Assembly (NCBI GenBank): GCA_015485995.1
Contig: WFSP01000017.1
Location: 1-6,673, forward strand
Direction of reading: 5' to 3'
Length of the DNA: 6,673 bases
Source: Caldisericales bacterium
GTDB lineage: Bacteria; Caldisericota; Caldisericia; Caldisericales; Caldisericaceae
The notes below the pieces were generated by a model. The model was not told the origin of the DNA. It made no database searches and saw only the letters and a list, made by a program, of their open reading frames with translations. Shown here piece after piece: positions 6,613-6,673 of the stretch. How positions within the stretch are numbered: the first letter of the stretch is position 1; each line of letters opens with the position of its first letter. The position numbers and the translations under genes are program-made.

Positions 6613-6673
6613 TCATTCTTTTTCATAGGAGTATTATTTGGAATATTTGAAGATAGAGATTTTAGTTTATCAT
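6579..6673 (-). CDS. 3' end of a second copy of the unidentified ORF (partial)
   Basis: On the minus strand the frame open from the right edge encodes the same last 30 residues as the left-edge ORF (starting DKLKSLSS, ending NFSEATK) and stops with TGA at 6581-6579. It is identical because it lies entirely in the repeat arm. Both copies therefore read inward, tail to tail across the 6.4-kb segment. Whether the rest of the gene exists beyond the window cannot be seen. A transposase is the likeliest identity from context, but no motif proves it. Confidence 0.35.
   Translation of the reverse strand, partial: DKLKSLSSNIPNNTPMKKNDFVYNFSEATK

Larger units (their letters stand above)
6546..6673 (-). 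repeat. Right arm of the perfect 128-bp inverted repeat, probable inner end of a second IS copy
   Basis: This is the exact reverse complement of the left arm at 23-150. It runs to the last base of the window, so its outer limit is not seen. The inner limit is at 6546, beyond which the two flanks share nothing. It contains the mirrored pair of sub-repeats (6549-6612) and the mirrored end of the partial ORF. The arm lies 182 bp upstream of the MATE start codon, so both transcription units begin close to an arm and run toward the centre. Confidence 0.9.

Noticed and set aside
6425..6616. A 63-codon minus-strand frame crossing the inner boundary of the right arm.
   Set aside because: It begins in the repeat in a different frame from the better-supported ORF end and continues into unique sequence where the repeat stops, so it is a junction product. 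No ribosome binding site or recognisable motif was seen.

Overview
The window is AT-rich, with strong GGAGG-type ribosome binding sites, sigma-A-like promoters and a lipoprotein-anchored substrate-binding protein. This suggests a low-GC Gram-positive bacterium (Firmicutes, probably an anaerobic clostridial or thermoanaerobic lineage). The lineage is an inference from style; no marker gene fixes it.

Positions 1-150: a partial reading frame enters from the left edge and ends at 117. Positions 23-150 are one arm of a perfect 128-bp inverted repeat. Positions 151-262 hold a good promoter for the next operon. Positions 263-4925 are a complete five-gene branched-chain/hydrophobic amino acid ABC importer operon on the + strand: binding lipoprotein (livJ type), two permeases (livH, livM) and two ATPases (livG, livF). 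The genes are tightly packed or overlapping, except for a short gap after livJ that contains a strong stem-loop without a T-run. Positions 4967-6364 hold a complete MATE-family efflux protein on the - strand, converging on livF with 41 bp between the stop codons. Its promoter is an extended -10 placed so close to the ATG that the mRNA may be leaderless. Positions 6365-6545 hold no convincing gene. Positions 6546-6673 are the second repeat arm, inverted, running to the window edge.

The liv proteins should work as one machine: LivJ captures substrate outside the membrane, LivH/LivM form the channel, and LivG/LivF hydrolyse ATP. The MATE protein is an independent ion-coupled exporter; nothing here shows a functional link to the importer.

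I found no new biological system. The notable feature is structural: the two transcription units are framed by identical inverted arms. Each arm carries the same inward-reading ORF 3' end and two degenerate sub-repeats, as expected if the arms are the inner ends of two inverted copies of an insertion sequence. The IS identity is inferred, because the bodies of the elements lie outside the window.
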